Source: Methylomonas sp. MK1 (GTDB lineage Bacteria; Pseudomonadota; Gammaproteobacteria; Methylococcales; Methylomonadaceae). Taken from it: a DNA stretch of 64,000 bases. Where the stretch lies: the NCBI RefSeq assembly GCF_000365425.1, contig NZ_AQOV01000003.1:83000-146999 (forward strand). Direction: 5' to 3'. Positions 17,596-27,778 of the stretch are shown here, in pieces. The translations under genes and the position numbers were made by a program. Numbering within the stretch: position 1 is the stretch's first letter; each line of letters starts with the position of its first letter. Under the pieces are notes generated by a model, which was not told where the DNA came from, made no database searches, and saw only the letters and a list, made by a program, of their open reading frames with translations.

Positions 17596-17921
17596 TTGAC
17601 CCGAGCTGTGGCCATGTCGGCATTAGACGGCACTTGCATATTCCAACCCCAAGCCACCTATTCCGACACGATTGTGCCGGTAGTGAATGACGGCTTTTGG
17701 ACGTGGCGAATTGTCGCAATCGACCCTCAGCTGACTACCGCTACTTCATATCGAATGGCAATCATCCAACCATTTCCGGTCATTAGCACTTATGATCAAA
17801 GATAGACAGGCGAAATACTGTTTTTACCAATGAAATGTTGGTTACCAAAATTGATTTGCGGGAGAATGTGACGTGTATACTCTAATTACATATCCTCAAT
17901 TCTGTAAGAAAATCAGTTGCT
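17596..17921. other. Gap between the backbone and the metal region
   Basis: No convincing gene is present. A short open frame (17596-17805) starts with TTG, has no ribosome binding site and has no recognisable motif. The 3' end carries a candidate promoter for ynfA. I see no transposon end or repeat that explains the change of content here. Confidence 0.5.
17851..17881 (+). promoter_or_regulatory. Candidate ynfA promoter with a 19-bp spacer
   Basis: TTGATT (17851-17856) and TATACT (17876-17881) are separated by 19 bp, the long spacing typical of promoters activated by MerR-family regulators. The elements lie 40 bp upstream of ynfA. There is no clear dyad in the spacer, so the regulatory idea is weak. 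Confidence 0.35.
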
Positions 17922-18254
17922 ATGCTTGAAATCAAAACCATTCTGCTATTTCTGGTAACCGCTGTGGCCGAAATTGTCGGATGTTACCTGCCTTATCTAT
18001 GGCTTACTCAGGGCAAAAGCCCGTGGCTTCTAGTCCCTGCCGCAATAAGTCTCGCTGCTTTCGCTTGGCTATTATCTTTACATCCTACTGCGGCAGGACG
18101 GATTTACGCGGCCTATGGTGGCGTCTATATTTTTGTTGCTATCGTTTGGCTCTGGTTAGTTGATGGCATTAAACCCAGTGTATGGGATATTGTTGGCTCT
18201 TCAGTTGCGCTAGTCGGCATGTCAATAATTATGTTTGCACCCAGAGATGCATAA
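17922..18254 (+). CDS. ynfA: YnfA-family small membrane protein
   Basis: This 110-residue protein has four hydrophobic segments (about 5-24, 31-50, 60-79, 86-106) and the family hallmarks '[15 protein letters not shown]', '[15 protein letters not shown]' and '[13 protein letters not shown]'. UPF0060/YnfA proteins resemble small multidrug resistance transporters and some have been linked to efflux, but their substrate is not settled. The length is normal for the family. The gene stands alone with its own candidate promoter, just upstream of the czc cluster, a placement common in resistance islands. Confidence 0.95.
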   Translation: MLEIKTILLFLVTAVAEIVGCYLPYLWLTQGKSPWLLVPAAISLAAFAWLLSLHPTAAGRIYAAYGGVYIFVAIVWLWLVDGIKPSVWDIVGSSVALVGMSIIMFAPRDA

Positions 18255-18405
18255 CCTGTGTTTAAGTAAAGCGGTTTGAAAACCAAGTAACTACCAGCTC
18301 CATATTCAACGCCTAAATTCTCCTATATTGCGGCCAACCCTGACGATCTGCCGTTTGTTTCCTAAATGCTTGAATTATTTCGGATGTCGAGTATCCTTTT
18401 AAAGA

Positions 18406-18861
18406 ATGCTTACTCTACCTCACTTTAAAACTTGGCTCTCTGTTGTGCTGATATTCGCCGTGCTCGGTCATTTTGGCCTGGGGCATCGAGATGTGACGGC
18501 CTTTGTGTTATGTTTTGGGGCTGATGGGCATGTAGCGGTAGAAAAAGCTGGAAAAGACCCATTCGCTAGCGTGAATGCTGCCACTCGTTTCAACGATGAG
18601 ACCAATGTGCTTGCGAGCGATGAAGGCGATCCCTGCTCGTCACCTTGCACCGACATCCCTATCGATGGGGATGATCACATTCCCCTACAATTGGCGAAGT
18701 TGTCAAAAATAGCGATTGATATGGGGCTTTTGCCGGTATTTTTCCTGATCTCACTCTTGGTTCTTTACGCCAGAGTCATCATTCGCCAGCCGGCATTGTT
18801 CAACCCACCGTTTACCGATTCCCGACTGCTCGCTTTGCGCAGCATTGTTTTACAGATTTAG
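18406..18861 (+). CDS. Small exported or membrane protein at the head of the czc cluster
   Basis: This 151-residue protein has an N-terminal hydrophobic segment (about 10-28) and a second one near 107-124. Between them is a polar loop with a Cys pair and acidic residues ('DEGDPCSSPCTDIPIDGDDH'), suggesting a metal-sensing or binding loop outside the membrane. ATG 18406 is close behind a possible promoter (TTGAAT 18370, 16 bp, TATCCT 18392), close enough that the start or the promoter may be misplaced. It lies 90 bp before czcC in the same direction. A comparable small Cys/His protein heads the cus operon at 36869. No family is recognised. Confidence 0.72.
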   Translation: MLTLPHFKTWLSVVLIFAVLGHFGLGHRDVTAFVLCFGADGHVAVEKAGKDPFASVNAATRFNDETNVLASDEGDPCSSPCTDIPIDGDDHIPLQLAKLSKIAIDMGLLPVFFLISLLVLYARVIIRQPALFNPPFTDSRLLALRSIVLQI

Positions 18862-18951
18862 CCACCTCTCCTAGCCGCAACTCACCAGCCGAAGACGCGG
18901 GTTCACCAGTGTCTGTGCTGACGATACTTCTATGCTACGGAGAAAGTTTCC

Positions 18952-20304
18952 ATGTCCTCAAATTATGTGCGGCCTCTTGGCGTTGCACTGTGTTTATTGA
19001 TCACAACTTGTCAGGTCGATGCGAGTCCGACAAACACTACGCAATCGCTAAGTGATCAGACCTCAAACAATCCTAATCGTCCGGCCGCTGAGGAACCGAC
19101 TGGCTCCCTGGTTTTGTCCCAAGCGCTTGCCTTAGCGCTAACCCAAAACCCGGAACTGTCGGCCTTTTCCTGGGAGAGCCGCGCACAGGAAGCCGCCACC
19201 CTCCAAGCGGGCTTGTTTCCCAATCCCACCTTCAATGCCAATGCGGCGAACTTTGGTAATCAGGTCATCAAGGGCTTCGATGGTGATGTCGTCACCTTGG
19301 AACTCAGCCAATTGATCGAGTTGGGCGGTAAGCGTACCGCACGCATCGAAGCTGCCGCGCTGACCAAGCAACTCGCCGATTGGGATTATGAAGCCAAGCG
19401 GGCCGATATACTGACTCAAGTGACGCAAGCCTTTATTGATGTGCTGACGGCGCAACAGCGCCTGACACTAACCCAGCAAACGCACGAGTTGGCGAATCAA
19501 ACGACCGTAACAACCACGGCACGAGTGCAGGCAGGCAAGGTATCACCCGTCGAAGAAACCAAGGCCAAAGTTGCTCGTGCTTCGGTGCAAATTGAGCTGA
19601 TGCGGTCTCAAAAGGAACTGGAAGCCGCCCGCAAGCGTTTAGCGGCTGGCTGGGGTAGCACGACACCGCGTTTTGAGACGGTGAGCGGAAATTTGGAAAA
19701 CATCCAAGTACCCGTGTCCCTGGATTCATTGGCGCAACGCCTCTCCAAAAATCCCGATTTAGCCCGTTGGGCCACCGAAATTACCCAACGCCAGGCACTC
19801 ATCACGATGGAAAAGTCCAAAGCCGTCCCGGATGTGACCGCGACCGTCGGCGCCAGTAAATATCTGATGCCCAATGATTACGCCTTAGTCGTGGGTTTTT
19901 CGGTGCCCTTGCCAGTATTTGATCGCAATCAAGGGCGTATTCAAGAGGCCGAACATCGCTTGACCAAAGCGGAAGACGAATTGCGTAGCGCAGAGGTACG
20001 CATCGCCACGGCCTTGAACACCGCCTATCAAGCCCTGGATACCGCCCATTTGGAAATCATCACGTTGCAGCAAGACATTTTACCGGGGGCCCAAAGTGCT
20101 TATGACGCCGCCTGCGAAGGTTATCGCTTGGGTAAGTTTGGGTTTCTCGACGTACTCGATGCACAGCGCACCCTGTTTAGCGCCAAAAATCAGTATTTAC
20201 TGGCCTTGGCCGAATATCACAAGTCCGTGGCCAACGTGGAACGTTTGGTCGGCAGCAGCATAAACGAGACAGCGACAAATAGCCCATCAGAGGTATCTCA
20301 GTGA
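18952..20304 (+). CDS. czcC: CzcC-type outer membrane factor (TolC superfamily)
   Basis: This 450-residue protein is the outer-membrane channel of a tripartite RND efflux pump. It has an N-terminal signal peptide (hydrophobic about 8-24, ending near 'VDA'), then the two-fold repeated TolC architecture with long coiled coils (about 150-240 and 340-420). Segments such as 'QNPELSAFSWESRAQEAA', 'LSQLIELGGKR' and 'GKFGFLDVLDAQRTL' are typical of CzcC. The stop overlaps the czcB start by 4 bp (GTGA). With czcB and czcA downstream it forms one operon for Co/Zn/Cd export. Confidence 0.94.
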   Translation: MSSNYVRPLGVALCLLITTCQVDASPTNTTQSLSDQTSNNPNRPAAEEPTGSLVLSQALALALTQNPELSAFSWESRAQEAATLQAGLFPNPTFNANAANFGNQVIKGFDGDVVTLELSQLIELGGKRTARIEAAALTKQLADWDYEAKRADILTQVTQAFIDVLTAQQRLTLTQQTHELANQTTVTTTARVQAGKVSPVEETKAKVARASVQIELMRSQKELEAARKRLAAGWGSTTPRFETVSGNLENIQVPVSLDSLAQRLSKNPDLARWATEITQRQALITMEKSKAVPDVTATVGASKYLMPNDYALVVGFSVPLPVFDRNQGRIQEAEHRLTKAEDELRSAEVRIATALNTAYQALDTAHLEIITLQQDILPGAQSAYDAACEGYRLGKFGFLDVLDAQRTLFSAKNQYLLALAEYHKSVANVERLVGSSINETATNSPSEVSQ

Positions 20305-21848
20305 ACAATATCAGCAAAAATCAATTGATCGCTATCGCCGCGATTATCTTGCTCGGCCTATTGCTAAGTGTATTTATTCTGAGCATCGACAAATCGATGC
20401 CGGAAGGTGAGGAACACGGCGAAGAAAGCCATGCAGCGGCTAAAGTAGATAGCGCCGAAGGCGATGATGACCATGGACATGCCGATGAAGCCAAGCAGGC
20501 CCAAGGCCCGCACGGTGGTGATGTTTACAGCGACGGTGACTTTAAGCTGGAAATCGTGCTCAGCGAGGAAGGCGGGGAACCGCGCTTTCGAGTGTATCCA
20601 TTCAATCAGGATAAACCGCTTCAGCCCGTTGCTGATCAACTCTCCGTGCAATTGAAACGCCCGAGCGGCGAGCAACAGCGCATCGAGTTTGAGCCTGAAA
20701 AAGCATATTGGCAAAGTATCCAGGCTATCGACGAGCCGCATGTCTTCGAAGCGAACGTGACGGCCAGACATGATGGTCAAACGCTTCAATTCGCTTTCAG
20801 TAAAGAAGAAGGCAAAGTAGCCTTGACCGATCAGCAAATCGCCGAAACCGGCATTTCGATTCAGACCGCAGGCGCGGCTCACATCATAAGCTCTGTCACC
20901 CTACCGGGTGAAATTCGCTTTAATGAAGATAAGACCTCTCATGTGGTACCGCGCTTGGCTGGTGTGGTGGAGAGTATTTCCGCCAACCTGGGCCAGCAAG
21001 TCAAAAAAGGTCAGATCATCGCCGTGATTGCCAGTACCGTGTTGTCCGAACAGCGTAGTGAATTACTGTCGGCACAAAAGCGCCTGGAATTAGCCCGCTC
21101 TACCTTTGCGCGGGAAAAGCACTTATGGGAGGACAAAATATCGGCGGAACAAGACTATCAACAAGCCCGGCAGGCGATGCAGGAAATGGAAATCGCCGTC
21201 CATAATGCCCAACAGAAATTGATAGCGCTAGGCGCAAGTCCCGCAGCATCGGCCAGCGGCGGCGCACTCAACCGCTACGAAATTCGCGCACCGTTTGACG
21301 GCATGGTGGTCGAGAAACATATCGCTATGGGAGAAGCGGTCAAGGAAGATGCCAGCATCTTCACGATTACTGACTTATCCTCCGTATGGGCCGAAATTAT
21401 CGTATCGGCGAAGGATCTCAATGTCGTACAAGTTGGCAAACAGGTCAACATCAAGGCCACGGCGTTCGATTCTTCGGCAATCGGTACGCTGTCTTATGTG
21501 GGCGCATTGATGGGCGAACAAACCCGTACCGCTACCGCCCGCGTGACACTGGACAATCCGCAGATGGCCTGGCGACCTGGATTGTTTATCACGGTCGAGC
21601 TGCCTACCAAGGAAAGTGAAGTGCCGGTTGCGGTCGCGGCCGACGCCATCCAGATGATCAAAAACAAGCCGGCGACTTTTATTCGCGTACCCGGCGGCTT
21701 TATTGCTCAACCGGTCACCACTGGCCTATCGGATGGCAAAGTCACCGAGATCGTGACAGGACTGATGCCAGGCACCGAATACGCTGTCAATGGCAGCTTC
21801 GTCATTAAATCCGAGCAAGGCAAAAGCAGTGCCGAGCACTCGCATTGA
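20301..21848 (+). CDS. czcB: CzcB-type periplasmic adaptor (membrane fusion protein)
   Basis: This 515-residue protein has one N-terminal membrane anchor (about 9-29). A His/Asp/Glu-rich segment follows (about 35-75, with 'GEEHGEESHAA' and 'DDDHGHADE'), likely to bind metal. Then come the barrel-sandwich hybrid ('VVPRLAGVVESISANLGQQVKKGQ'-type lipoyl half near 215-238), a coiled-coil hairpin (about 250-310) and the beta-barrel/MP domains. It ends in a His-containing tail. It joins the CzcA pump to the CzcC channel. The GTG start at 20301 overlaps the czcC stop; czcA follows after 18 bp. Confidence 0.95.
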   Translation: MNNISKNQLIAIAAIILLGLLLSVFILSIDKSMPEGEEHGEESHAAAKVDSAEGDDDHGHADEAKQAQGPHGGDVYSDGDFKLEIVLSEEGGEPRFRVYPFNQDKPLQPVADQLSVQLKRPSGEQQRIEFEPEKAYWQSIQAIDEPHVFEANVTARHDGQTLQFAFSKEEGKVALTDQQIAETGISIQTAGAAHIISSVTLPGEIRFNEDKTSHVVPRLAGVVESISANLGQQVKKGQIIAVIASTVLSEQRSELLSAQKRLELARSTFAREKHLWEDKISAEQDYQQARQAMQEMEIAVHNAQQKLIALGASPAASASGGALNRYEIRAPFDGMVVEKHIAMGEAVKEDASIFTITDLSSVWAEIIVSAKDLNVVQVGKQVNIKATAFDSSAIGTLSYVGALMGEQTRTATARVTLDNPQMAWRPGLFITVELPTKESEVPVAVAADAIQMIKNKPATFIRVPGGFIAQPVTTGLSDGKVTEIVTGLMPGTEYAVNGSFVIKSEQGKSSAEHSH

Positions 21849-21866
21849 TCCCCAGGAGTTCGCATC

Positions 21867-24800
21867 ATGTTTGAACGACTCATTCGTCTAGCGATCGAGC
21901 ATCGCTGGCTGGTTATCCTGGCCGTGCTCGGTATGGCAGGGTTAGGTATCTTCAATTACACGATTCTGCCCATCGACGCCGTGCCGGACATCACCAATGT
22001 TCAGGTACAAATTAATACCACGGCGCCAGGTTACTCGCCGTTGGAAACCGAACAGCGGATCACTTACCCCATCGAAACCGTCATGGCCGGCCTGCCTAAT
22101 CTGGAGCAAACCCGGTCGCTATCACGTTACGGCTTATCGCAGGTCACTGTGATTTTCCAGGACGGCACCGATGTCTATTTCGCCCGGCAATTGGTGAATC
22201 AACGTATTCAAGAAGCCAAGGATAAAATGCCTGCCGGTATCACGCCGGCGATGGGTCCCATTTCCACCGGTCTTGGGGAAATCTATTTATGGATAGTCGA
22301 AGCCCAAGAGGGAGCCAAAAAACCGGACGGTTCGCCTTACACCGCAACCGATCTGCGTGAAATCCAGGACTGGATTATCAAACCGCAGCTGCGCAACGTG
22401 CCGGGTGTCACCGAAATCAATTCCATTGGCGGCTACGCCAAACAATATCAGGTGGCACCGATTCCGGAAAAACTCGCGTCCTACGGCCTGACCTTGCAAG
22501 ACATTGTTACCGCGCTGGATCGCAATAACAATAATGTCGGTGCCGGCTACATTGAAAAGCGTGGCGAACAATATCTGATTCGTGCGCCGGGCCAAGTGCA
22601 TTCGATGGAAGATATTCGCAACATCATTCTGGGCAATGTCCAGGGCGTACCCATTCGGATTCGCGATGTCGGCGAGGTCGAAATCGGCCGAGAACTACGC
22701 ACCGGCGCTGCGACCGAAAATGGCCGAGAGATGGTATTGGGCACGGTCTTTATGCTGATCGGTCAGAATAGCCGCGCCGTCTCGCAAGCGGTCGACAAAA
22801 AGATGGCAGACATCAACCGCACCTTGCCCGAAGGAGTGCAGGCCGTGACGGTCTATGACCGGACGGTATTGGTCGATAAAGCCATCAATACGGTTAAAAA
22901 GAACTTAACCGAAGGGGCGATTCTGGTCATTGTGATTCTGTTTCTGTTCCTCGGCAATATTCGTGCGGCCATCATTACCGCCATGGTCATACCGTTATCG
23001 ATGTTGTTTACGTTTACCGGCATGGTCACGTACCAGGTTAGTGCTAACTTGATGAGTCTGGGTGCTCTTGACTTTGGTGTGATCATCGACGGCGCGGTGG
23101 TGATCGTCGAAAACTGTGTGCGAAGGCTGGCCCATGCCCAGGAACAGCATGGACGTTCGCTAACGCGTCATGAACGATTTCATGAGGTGTTTACAGCATC
23201 GAAAGAAGCACGGCGGGCTCTGTTATTTGGCCAGTTGATCATCATGGTCGTGTATTTGCCCATCTTCGCGCTAACGGGGGTGGAAGGCAAAATGTTTCAT
23301 CCGATGGCGTTTACTGTGGTGATTGCCTTGGTCGGTGCCATGATACTGTCGGTGACCTTTATTCCGGCCGCTGTGGCACTGTTTATCGGCGATAAAGTCG
23401 CCGAAAAGGATAATGTGGTGATGCAGACCGCCAAGCGGGTGTATGCCCCTGTTTTAATCGGCGTGATGCGCAACAAGCCAGTGGTGCTCACTTTTACCCT
23501 GGTCGCCGTGATGTTATCGGGTCTGCTGGCAACGCGGATGGGCAGCGAGTTCGTACCGAGTTTGAATGAAGGCGATTTCGCCATTCAGGCACTACGCATT
23601 CCCGGCACCAGTTTGTCGCAATCGGTCACCATGCAGCAGCAAATTGAAGCGACGCTGAAACAGCAATTTCCGGAAATCGAGCGCATATTCGCGCGAACCG
23701 GCACCGCCGAGATCGCATCCGACCCCATGCCGCCCAATATCTCGGACGGTTACATCATGCTCAAGCCACGCGAGCAATGGCCTGAACCCGATAAATCACG
23801 CGACGACCTGCTGGCCGCAATCCAAGCGGCGGCCAACAAACTACCCGGAAACCTCTACGAGTTTTCCCAGCCTATCCAGTTGCGCTTCAATGAACTGATT
23901 TCCGGGGTGCGTAGCGATGTGGCCGTCAAAGTGTTCGGCGATGATATGGACGTCTTGAACGACACCGCGACTGAAATCTCGGCGGTCATGGAAGCGATTC
24001 CCGGTGCATCCGAAGTTAAAGTCGAGCAAACCACCGGCTTGCCGATGCTGACTCTGAATATCGACCGGGACAAAACCTCACGCTACGGCTTAAACGTGGG
24101 CGATGTGCAGGATGCGGTGGCGACCGCGATTGGCGGCACTGAAGCCGGCACCTTGTTTGAGGGCGACCGGCGTTTCGATATTATCGTGCGTCTGCCGGAG
24201 AGCCTGCGCAGCAATTTGGATGCCATCAACCGCTTGCCTATCTCATTGCCGCGCGGGCAAAACCGAGACGGACAAACCAGCTATATCCCACTGGCTGAAG
24301 TAGCCAGTCTGGAAATGGCCCCCGGCCCGAATCAAATCAGCCGCGAGAACGGTAAGCGCCGAATCGTCATCAGTGCCAACGTGCGAGGCCGAGACATCGG
24401 CTCCTTTGTCGCCGAGGCTGAACAAAAGCTGCAACAGAAAGTCAAAATTCCATCCGGTTATTGGACCAGTTGGGGGGGACAGTTCGAACAGTTGCAATCG
24501 GCTGCCCATCGCTTACAGATTGTGGTGCCTGTGGCGTTAATTCTGGTTTTTACGCTACTGTTCATGATGTTTGGCAACGCCAAGGACGGTTTGCTGGTGT
24601 TTAGCGGTATCCCCTTTGCGTTGACCGGTGGCTTGGTCGCACTTTGGTTGCGCGATATTCCGATGTCGATTTCAGCGGCAGTGGGATTCATCGCTTTGTC
24701 GGGTGTAGCGGTACTGAACGGTCTGGTGATGATTGCCTTTATCCGCAGCCTCCGTGACGAAGGCATGTCGCTGGATAAAGCGATTGTAGAGGGTGCTTTG

Positions 24801-25049
24801 ACACGACTGCGGCCGGTGCTGATGACCGCATTGGTGGCCTCGTTCGGTTTCGTACCGATGGCAATCGCCACCGGTACCGGCGCAGAAGTCCAGCGCCCGC
24901 TGGCCACCGTGGTGATAGGCGGCATCCTGTCGTCAACGATGCTGACTTTGTTGGTATTACCGATTCTATACTGGCTCGCGCACCGCAATGATCAACCCGT
25001 AAAGCCCATCATTCCGGAAATTGTGCAGATTGATTCCCATGAGGATTAA
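21867..25049 (+). CDS. czcA: CzcA-type Co/Zn/Cd RND efflux pump
   Basis: This 1060-residue protein has twelve membrane segments in the usual 1+5 / 1+5 pattern and two large periplasmic loops. The proton-relay motif in TM4, 'DFGVIIDGAVVIVEN' (about 402-416), is the HME1 type of Cupriavidus CzcA, and the whole N-terminus ('LPIDAVPDITNVQVQINT', 'SLSRYGLSQVTVIF') follows CzcA closely. This indicates periplasmic and cytoplasmic Zn, Co and Cd as substrates. It lies in the czcCBA operon, with the P-type ATPase gene starting 3 bp after its stop. That spacing suggests that cytoplasmic export to the periplasm and export across the outer membrane are co-expressed. Confidence 0.98.
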   Translation: MFERLIRLAIEHRWLVILAVLGMAGLGIFNYTILPIDAVPDITNVQVQINTTAPGYSPLETEQRITYPIETVMAGLPNLEQTRSLSRYGLSQVTVIFQDGTDVYFARQLVNQRIQEAKDKMPAGITPAMGPISTGLGEIYLWIVEAQEGAKKPDGSPYTATDLREIQDWIIKPQLRNVPGVTEINSIGGYAKQYQVAPIPEKLASYGLTLQDIVTALDRNNNNVGAGYIEKRGEQYLIRAPGQVHSMEDIRNIILGNVQGVPIRIRDVGEVEIGRELRTGAATENGREMVLGTVFMLIGQNSRAVSQAVDKKMADINRTLPEGVQAVTVYDRTVLVDKAINTVKKNLTEGAILVIVILFLFLGNIRAAIITAMVIPLSMLFTFTGMVTYQVSANLMSLGALDFGVIIDGAVVIVENCVRRLAHAQEQHGRSLTRHERFHEVFTASKEARRALLFGQLIIMVVYLPIFALTGVEGKMFHPMAFTVVIALVGAMILSVTFIPAAVALFIGDKVAEKDNVVMQTAKRVYAPVLIGVMRNKPVVLTFTLVAVMLSGLLATRMGSEFVPSLNEGDFAIQALRIPGTSLSQSVTMQQQIEATLKQQFPEIERIFARTGTAEIASDPMPPNISDGYIMLKPREQWPEPDKSRDDLLAAIQAAANKLPGNLYEFSQPIQLRFNELISGVRSDVAVKVFGDDMDVLNDTATEISAVMEAIPGASEVKVEQTTGLPMLTLNIDRDKTSRYGLNVGDVQDAVATAIGGTEAGTLFEGDRRFDIIVRLPESLRSNLDAINRLPISLPRGQNRDGQTSYIPLAEVASLEMAPGPNQISRENGKRRIVISANVRGRDIGSFVAEAEQKLQQKVKIPSGYWTSWGGQFEQLQSAAHRLQIVVPVALILVFTLLFMMFGNAKDGLLVFSGIPFALTGGLVALWLRDIPMSISAAVGFIALSGVAVLNGLVMIAFIRSLRDEGMSLDKAIVEGALTRLRPVLMTALVASFGFVPMAIATGTGAEVQRPLATVVIGGILSSTMLTLLVLPILYWLAHRNDQPVKPIIPEIVQIDSHED

Positions 25050-25052
25050 ACG

Positions 25053-27377
25053 ATGAGTACCTGTAAGCCATCAGAAAAAACCGGTTGTTGTCCTGGCGAG
25101 CAGCAGGATAGTCACCCGTCAACGGCATCAAACTCATCGAGTGGCCTGACGTTCAAAATCGAGGGACTGGATTGCGCCGAAGAGGTCGCTACGTTGAAAA
25201 GCGCGATAGGTCCGCTTGTGGGGGGCAGTGACAAACTGGCATTTGATGTTTTAAACGGGCGAATGACACTATTGTCTGATGCCGAGCCCGTGACGGAAAA
25301 AACGATCATCAAAGCCGTGGCTGCAACGGGTATGACCGCCGCTCGCTGGCAAGCAGGTCAGACCGATGCAGATGCCCAGCAACTGCACCGTTCGAAGACC
25401 GTTTATACCGTGCTTAGCGGTGTATTTATCGTGGTCGGCATGTTGATTCATATCGCCATAGCCGGCGGCTTTGTGGATATTCAAACGGTTTTCAGCTCGG
25501 CAAAAAACGGAACCCTGCAATGGGACGTGGTCACTCACTACCTGCATAGCTTGCTGAATGCGCATGCTCAGCAGGCAATGCCTTTGCCTGAAAAAATGGC
25601 CTTTGGTTTAGCGATGGCTTGCGGTGCTCGGCATGTGATTGTAAAGGCGTTTTATGCCTTGAAACGCTTACGGGCGGATATGAACTTGCTGATGACGATT
25701 GCGGTTATCGGTGCGATGTTCATTGATGAATGGTTTGAGGCGGCAACCGTCAGTTTTTTGTTTGCCCTGTCTCTGGCGATTGAAAGCTGGAGTATTGGCC
25801 GTGCCCGTCATGCCGTTGAAGCCTTGCTGGATTTAGCCCCCTCGACGGTGACTATCAAAGATGAAATCGGCCTGGAATGTGTGGTACCTGCCGCAGAAGT
25901 CAATATAGGTACCCGTTTCATATTAGCGCCTGGCGCTAAAATCCCCCTGGATGGCAACGTAATTGCCGGTTTCAGTTCAGTCAATCAGGCGCCGATTACC
26001 GGTGAAAGTATGCCGGTTGCCAAGCAAGTGGGTGACGAGGTGTTTGCCGGCAGCATTAATGTTGAAGGCACATTGGAAATCCGATCCACCAAGCTGGTTT
26101 CGGATACCACCTTGGCACAGATTACCCGTCTGGTCGGCGAAGCCCATGGTAAACGAGCCGAGGTCGAGCAATGGGTGGAGAAATTTGCACGAATTTATAC
26201 CCCGGTAGTGATGCTGGTGGCGTTGGCGATGTGCATCATTCCGCCCTTGTTTTTCGAAGGCAGCTGGAACGAATGGTTTTACCATGCCTTAGTGTTGCTA
26301 GTCATTGCCTGCCCCTGTGCATTGGTCATTTCGACACCGGTGAGCATTGTCGCGGCACTGGCATGTGCAGCCCGACAAGGCATTCTGATCAAAGGTGGCA
26401 TTTATATCGAAACACCTGCCCATCTCAATGCGATTGCCTTTGATAAAACCGGTACGCTAACCTCTGGTGAACCCATCGTCACGGGGGTTTATCCTTTTAA
26501 TGGTCATAACGAAGAAGACCTGTTAAGTCGCGCCGCTGCACTGGAAACGCGAAGCAATCATCCGTTGGCTAAAGCCATTTTACGCCACACGGAACAGCTC
26601 GGTATCAACGTGGCCAGCGCAGACAATGTGAAGGTTTTACCAGGTAAAGGTGTCACCGGATTATTTAATGGCACGGATTTTTGGTTGGGATCGCGTCGTT
26701 ATCTATTGGAACGTAGCCAAGAAATCCCGGAAATCAGTGAAAAAGCGATTGCCATTGAACAAACAGGGCAAACCGTGATTGCCATTGGCAATGATCGGCA
26801 TATTTGCGGCCTCATCGCCGTTGCCGACCAGCCTCGCGCTGAAATCAAATCGATTTTGCAAGCGCTGAGGCAGACAGGCATCAAACATCTGGTCATGTTG
26901 ACCGGTGACAATCGGGTGACGGCCAATAACATCGCGGCCCAAATTGGCATCGATGAGGTACACGCCGAACTATTGCCCGCCGATAAAGTGGAGATCGTCA
27001 GTCAAATGGTCGAACAATACGGACAGGTGGCGATGATCGGTGATGGTGTCAACGACGCACCTGCGCTGGGACGGGCTAACCTGGGAATTGCTATGGGGGT
27101 GCTAGGGTCGGATGCGGCTATTGAAATAGCCGATATTGCCCTGATGGGTGATGACCTTTCCAAACTGCCTTGGCTGCTTGGGCATTCCAAACGAACGCTG
27201 GCTATTATTCGACAAAATATTACTTTTGCGCTGATGATCAAAGCCGCGTTCGCCGTCTTAGCCTTTGCTGGTGTGGCGACCTTATGGGAAGCCATTGCTG
27301 CGGATATGGGCGCTTCCTTCTTGGTCGTTGCCAACGGACTGAGATTACTACACCCCAAAAATACAGCTTTTAAGTAG
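25053..27377 (+). CDS. cadA: Zn/Cd/Pb-exporting P1B-type ATPase (CadA/ZntA)
   Basis: This 774-residue protein has a Cys-rich N-terminus ('MSTCKPSEKTGCCPGE'), then one HMA-like domain (about 30-100) in which the usual CxxC is replaced by 'LDCAEEV' with one Cys. The membrane metal motif 'ACPCAL' is near residue 420, the phosphorylation site 'DKTGTLT' near 464, the hinge 'GDGVNDAPAL' near 665. TM7/TM8 carry the Lys and Asp ('LMIKAAF', 'IAADMGAS') typical of the Zn/Cd/Pb subgroup. It pumps divalent metals from cytoplasm to periplasm, where CzcCBA can take over. The start is 3 bp after the czcA stop. Confidence 0.96.
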   Translation: MSTCKPSEKTGCCPGEQQDSHPSTASNSSSGLTFKIEGLDCAEEVATLKSAIGPLVGGSDKLAFDVLNGRMTLLSDAEPVTEKTIIKAVAATGMTAARWQAGQTDADAQQLHRSKTVYTVLSGVFIVVGMLIHIAIAGGFVDIQTVFSSAKNGTLQWDVVTHYLHSLLNAHAQQAMPLPEKMAFGLAMACGARHVIVKAFYALKRLRADMNLLMTIAVIGAMFIDEWFEAATVSFLFALSLAIESWSIGRARHAVEALLDLAPSTVTIKDEIGLECVVPAAEVNIGTRFILAPGAKIPLDGNVIAGFSSVNQAPITGESMPVAKQVGDEVFAGSINVEGTLEIRSTKLVSDTTLAQITRLVGEAHGKRAEVEQWVEKFARIYTPVVMLVALAMCIIPPLFFEGSWNEWFYHALVLLVIACPCALVISTPVSIVAALACAARQGILIKGGIYIETPAHLNAIAFDKTGTLTSGEPIVTGVYPFNGHNEEDLLSRAAALETRSNHPLAKAILRHTEQLGINVASADNVKVLPGKGVTGLFNGTDFWLGSRRYLLERSQEIPEISEKAIAIEQTGQTVIAIGNDRHICGLIAVADQPRAEIKSILQALRQTGIKHLVMLTGDNRVTANNIAAQIGIDEVHAELLPADKVEIVSQMVEQYGQVAMIGDGVNDAPALGRANLGIAMGVLGSDAAIEIADIALMGDDLSKLPWLLGHSKRTLAIIRQNITFALMIKAAFAVLAFAGVATLWEAIAADMGASFLVVANGLRLLHPKNTAFK

Positions 27378-27454
27378 CCTGAACCTAATAAAAATCGCGT
27401 AAACAGCGTTCAACACCTAAACATTACCATTTCAAGATACCTTTGGAGATAACC

Positions 27455-27778
27455 ATGAAATTAAAATCACTGATTCTTTTAGTTTTAGCTGAATCCTTAT
27501 TGTCCGCTTGCAGCTTCATGGAGCCTCATGCCATGGATACTGACCTAACTATACAGCATGTGGCATTAGCCAAACACTTCGAAGACGAGGCCAACGAGTT
27601 ACAGACTAGGATTGAGGAACATAAAGAATATCTCAGCCAATTTGAGTCACAGCGTTACGTTTATGGCAGACACGCAAATGATCTTAAAGCGCACAGCCAA
27701 GAAGTGATTGATCTTTATCAGCAAGCCGTTACTGCAAACCGGGACATAGCAGAAATGTTGCGAGAAGCGGATCATTAG
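27455..27778 (+). CDS. Small coiled-coil lipoprotein, family member 1
   Basis: This 107-residue protein has a lipobox 'LLSAC' near residue 20, so it is probably a periplasm-facing lipoprotein. The mature part is almost entirely helical and heptad-like ('ALAKHFEDEANELQTRIEEHKEYL', about 38-61). ATG 27455 follows GGAG at 27445-27448. It shares 'H.MD', 'EHK..L.QFE', 'YVYGR.A..L' with three other small lipoproteins in this window (30240, 59494, 59836), all next to metal efflux genes. It lacks the 'HC' Cys that the other three have. The function is unknown; a periplasmic metal buffer or stress-sensing role is only a guess. Confidence 0.8.
   Translation: MKLKSLILLVLAESLLSACSFMEPHAMDTDLTIQHVALAKHFEDEANELQTRIEEHKEYLSQFESQRYVYGRHANDLKAHSQEVIDLYQQAVTANRDIAEMLREADH

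Noticed and set aside
17596..17805. 69-codon ORF after the last backbone-like gene
   Set aside because: TTG start without a ribosome binding site and no recognisable features.
19638..19650. TTTAGCGGCTGGC resembling a KorB operator in czcC
   Set aside because: Only the left arm matches; the right arm is wrong, so this is a chance partial match.
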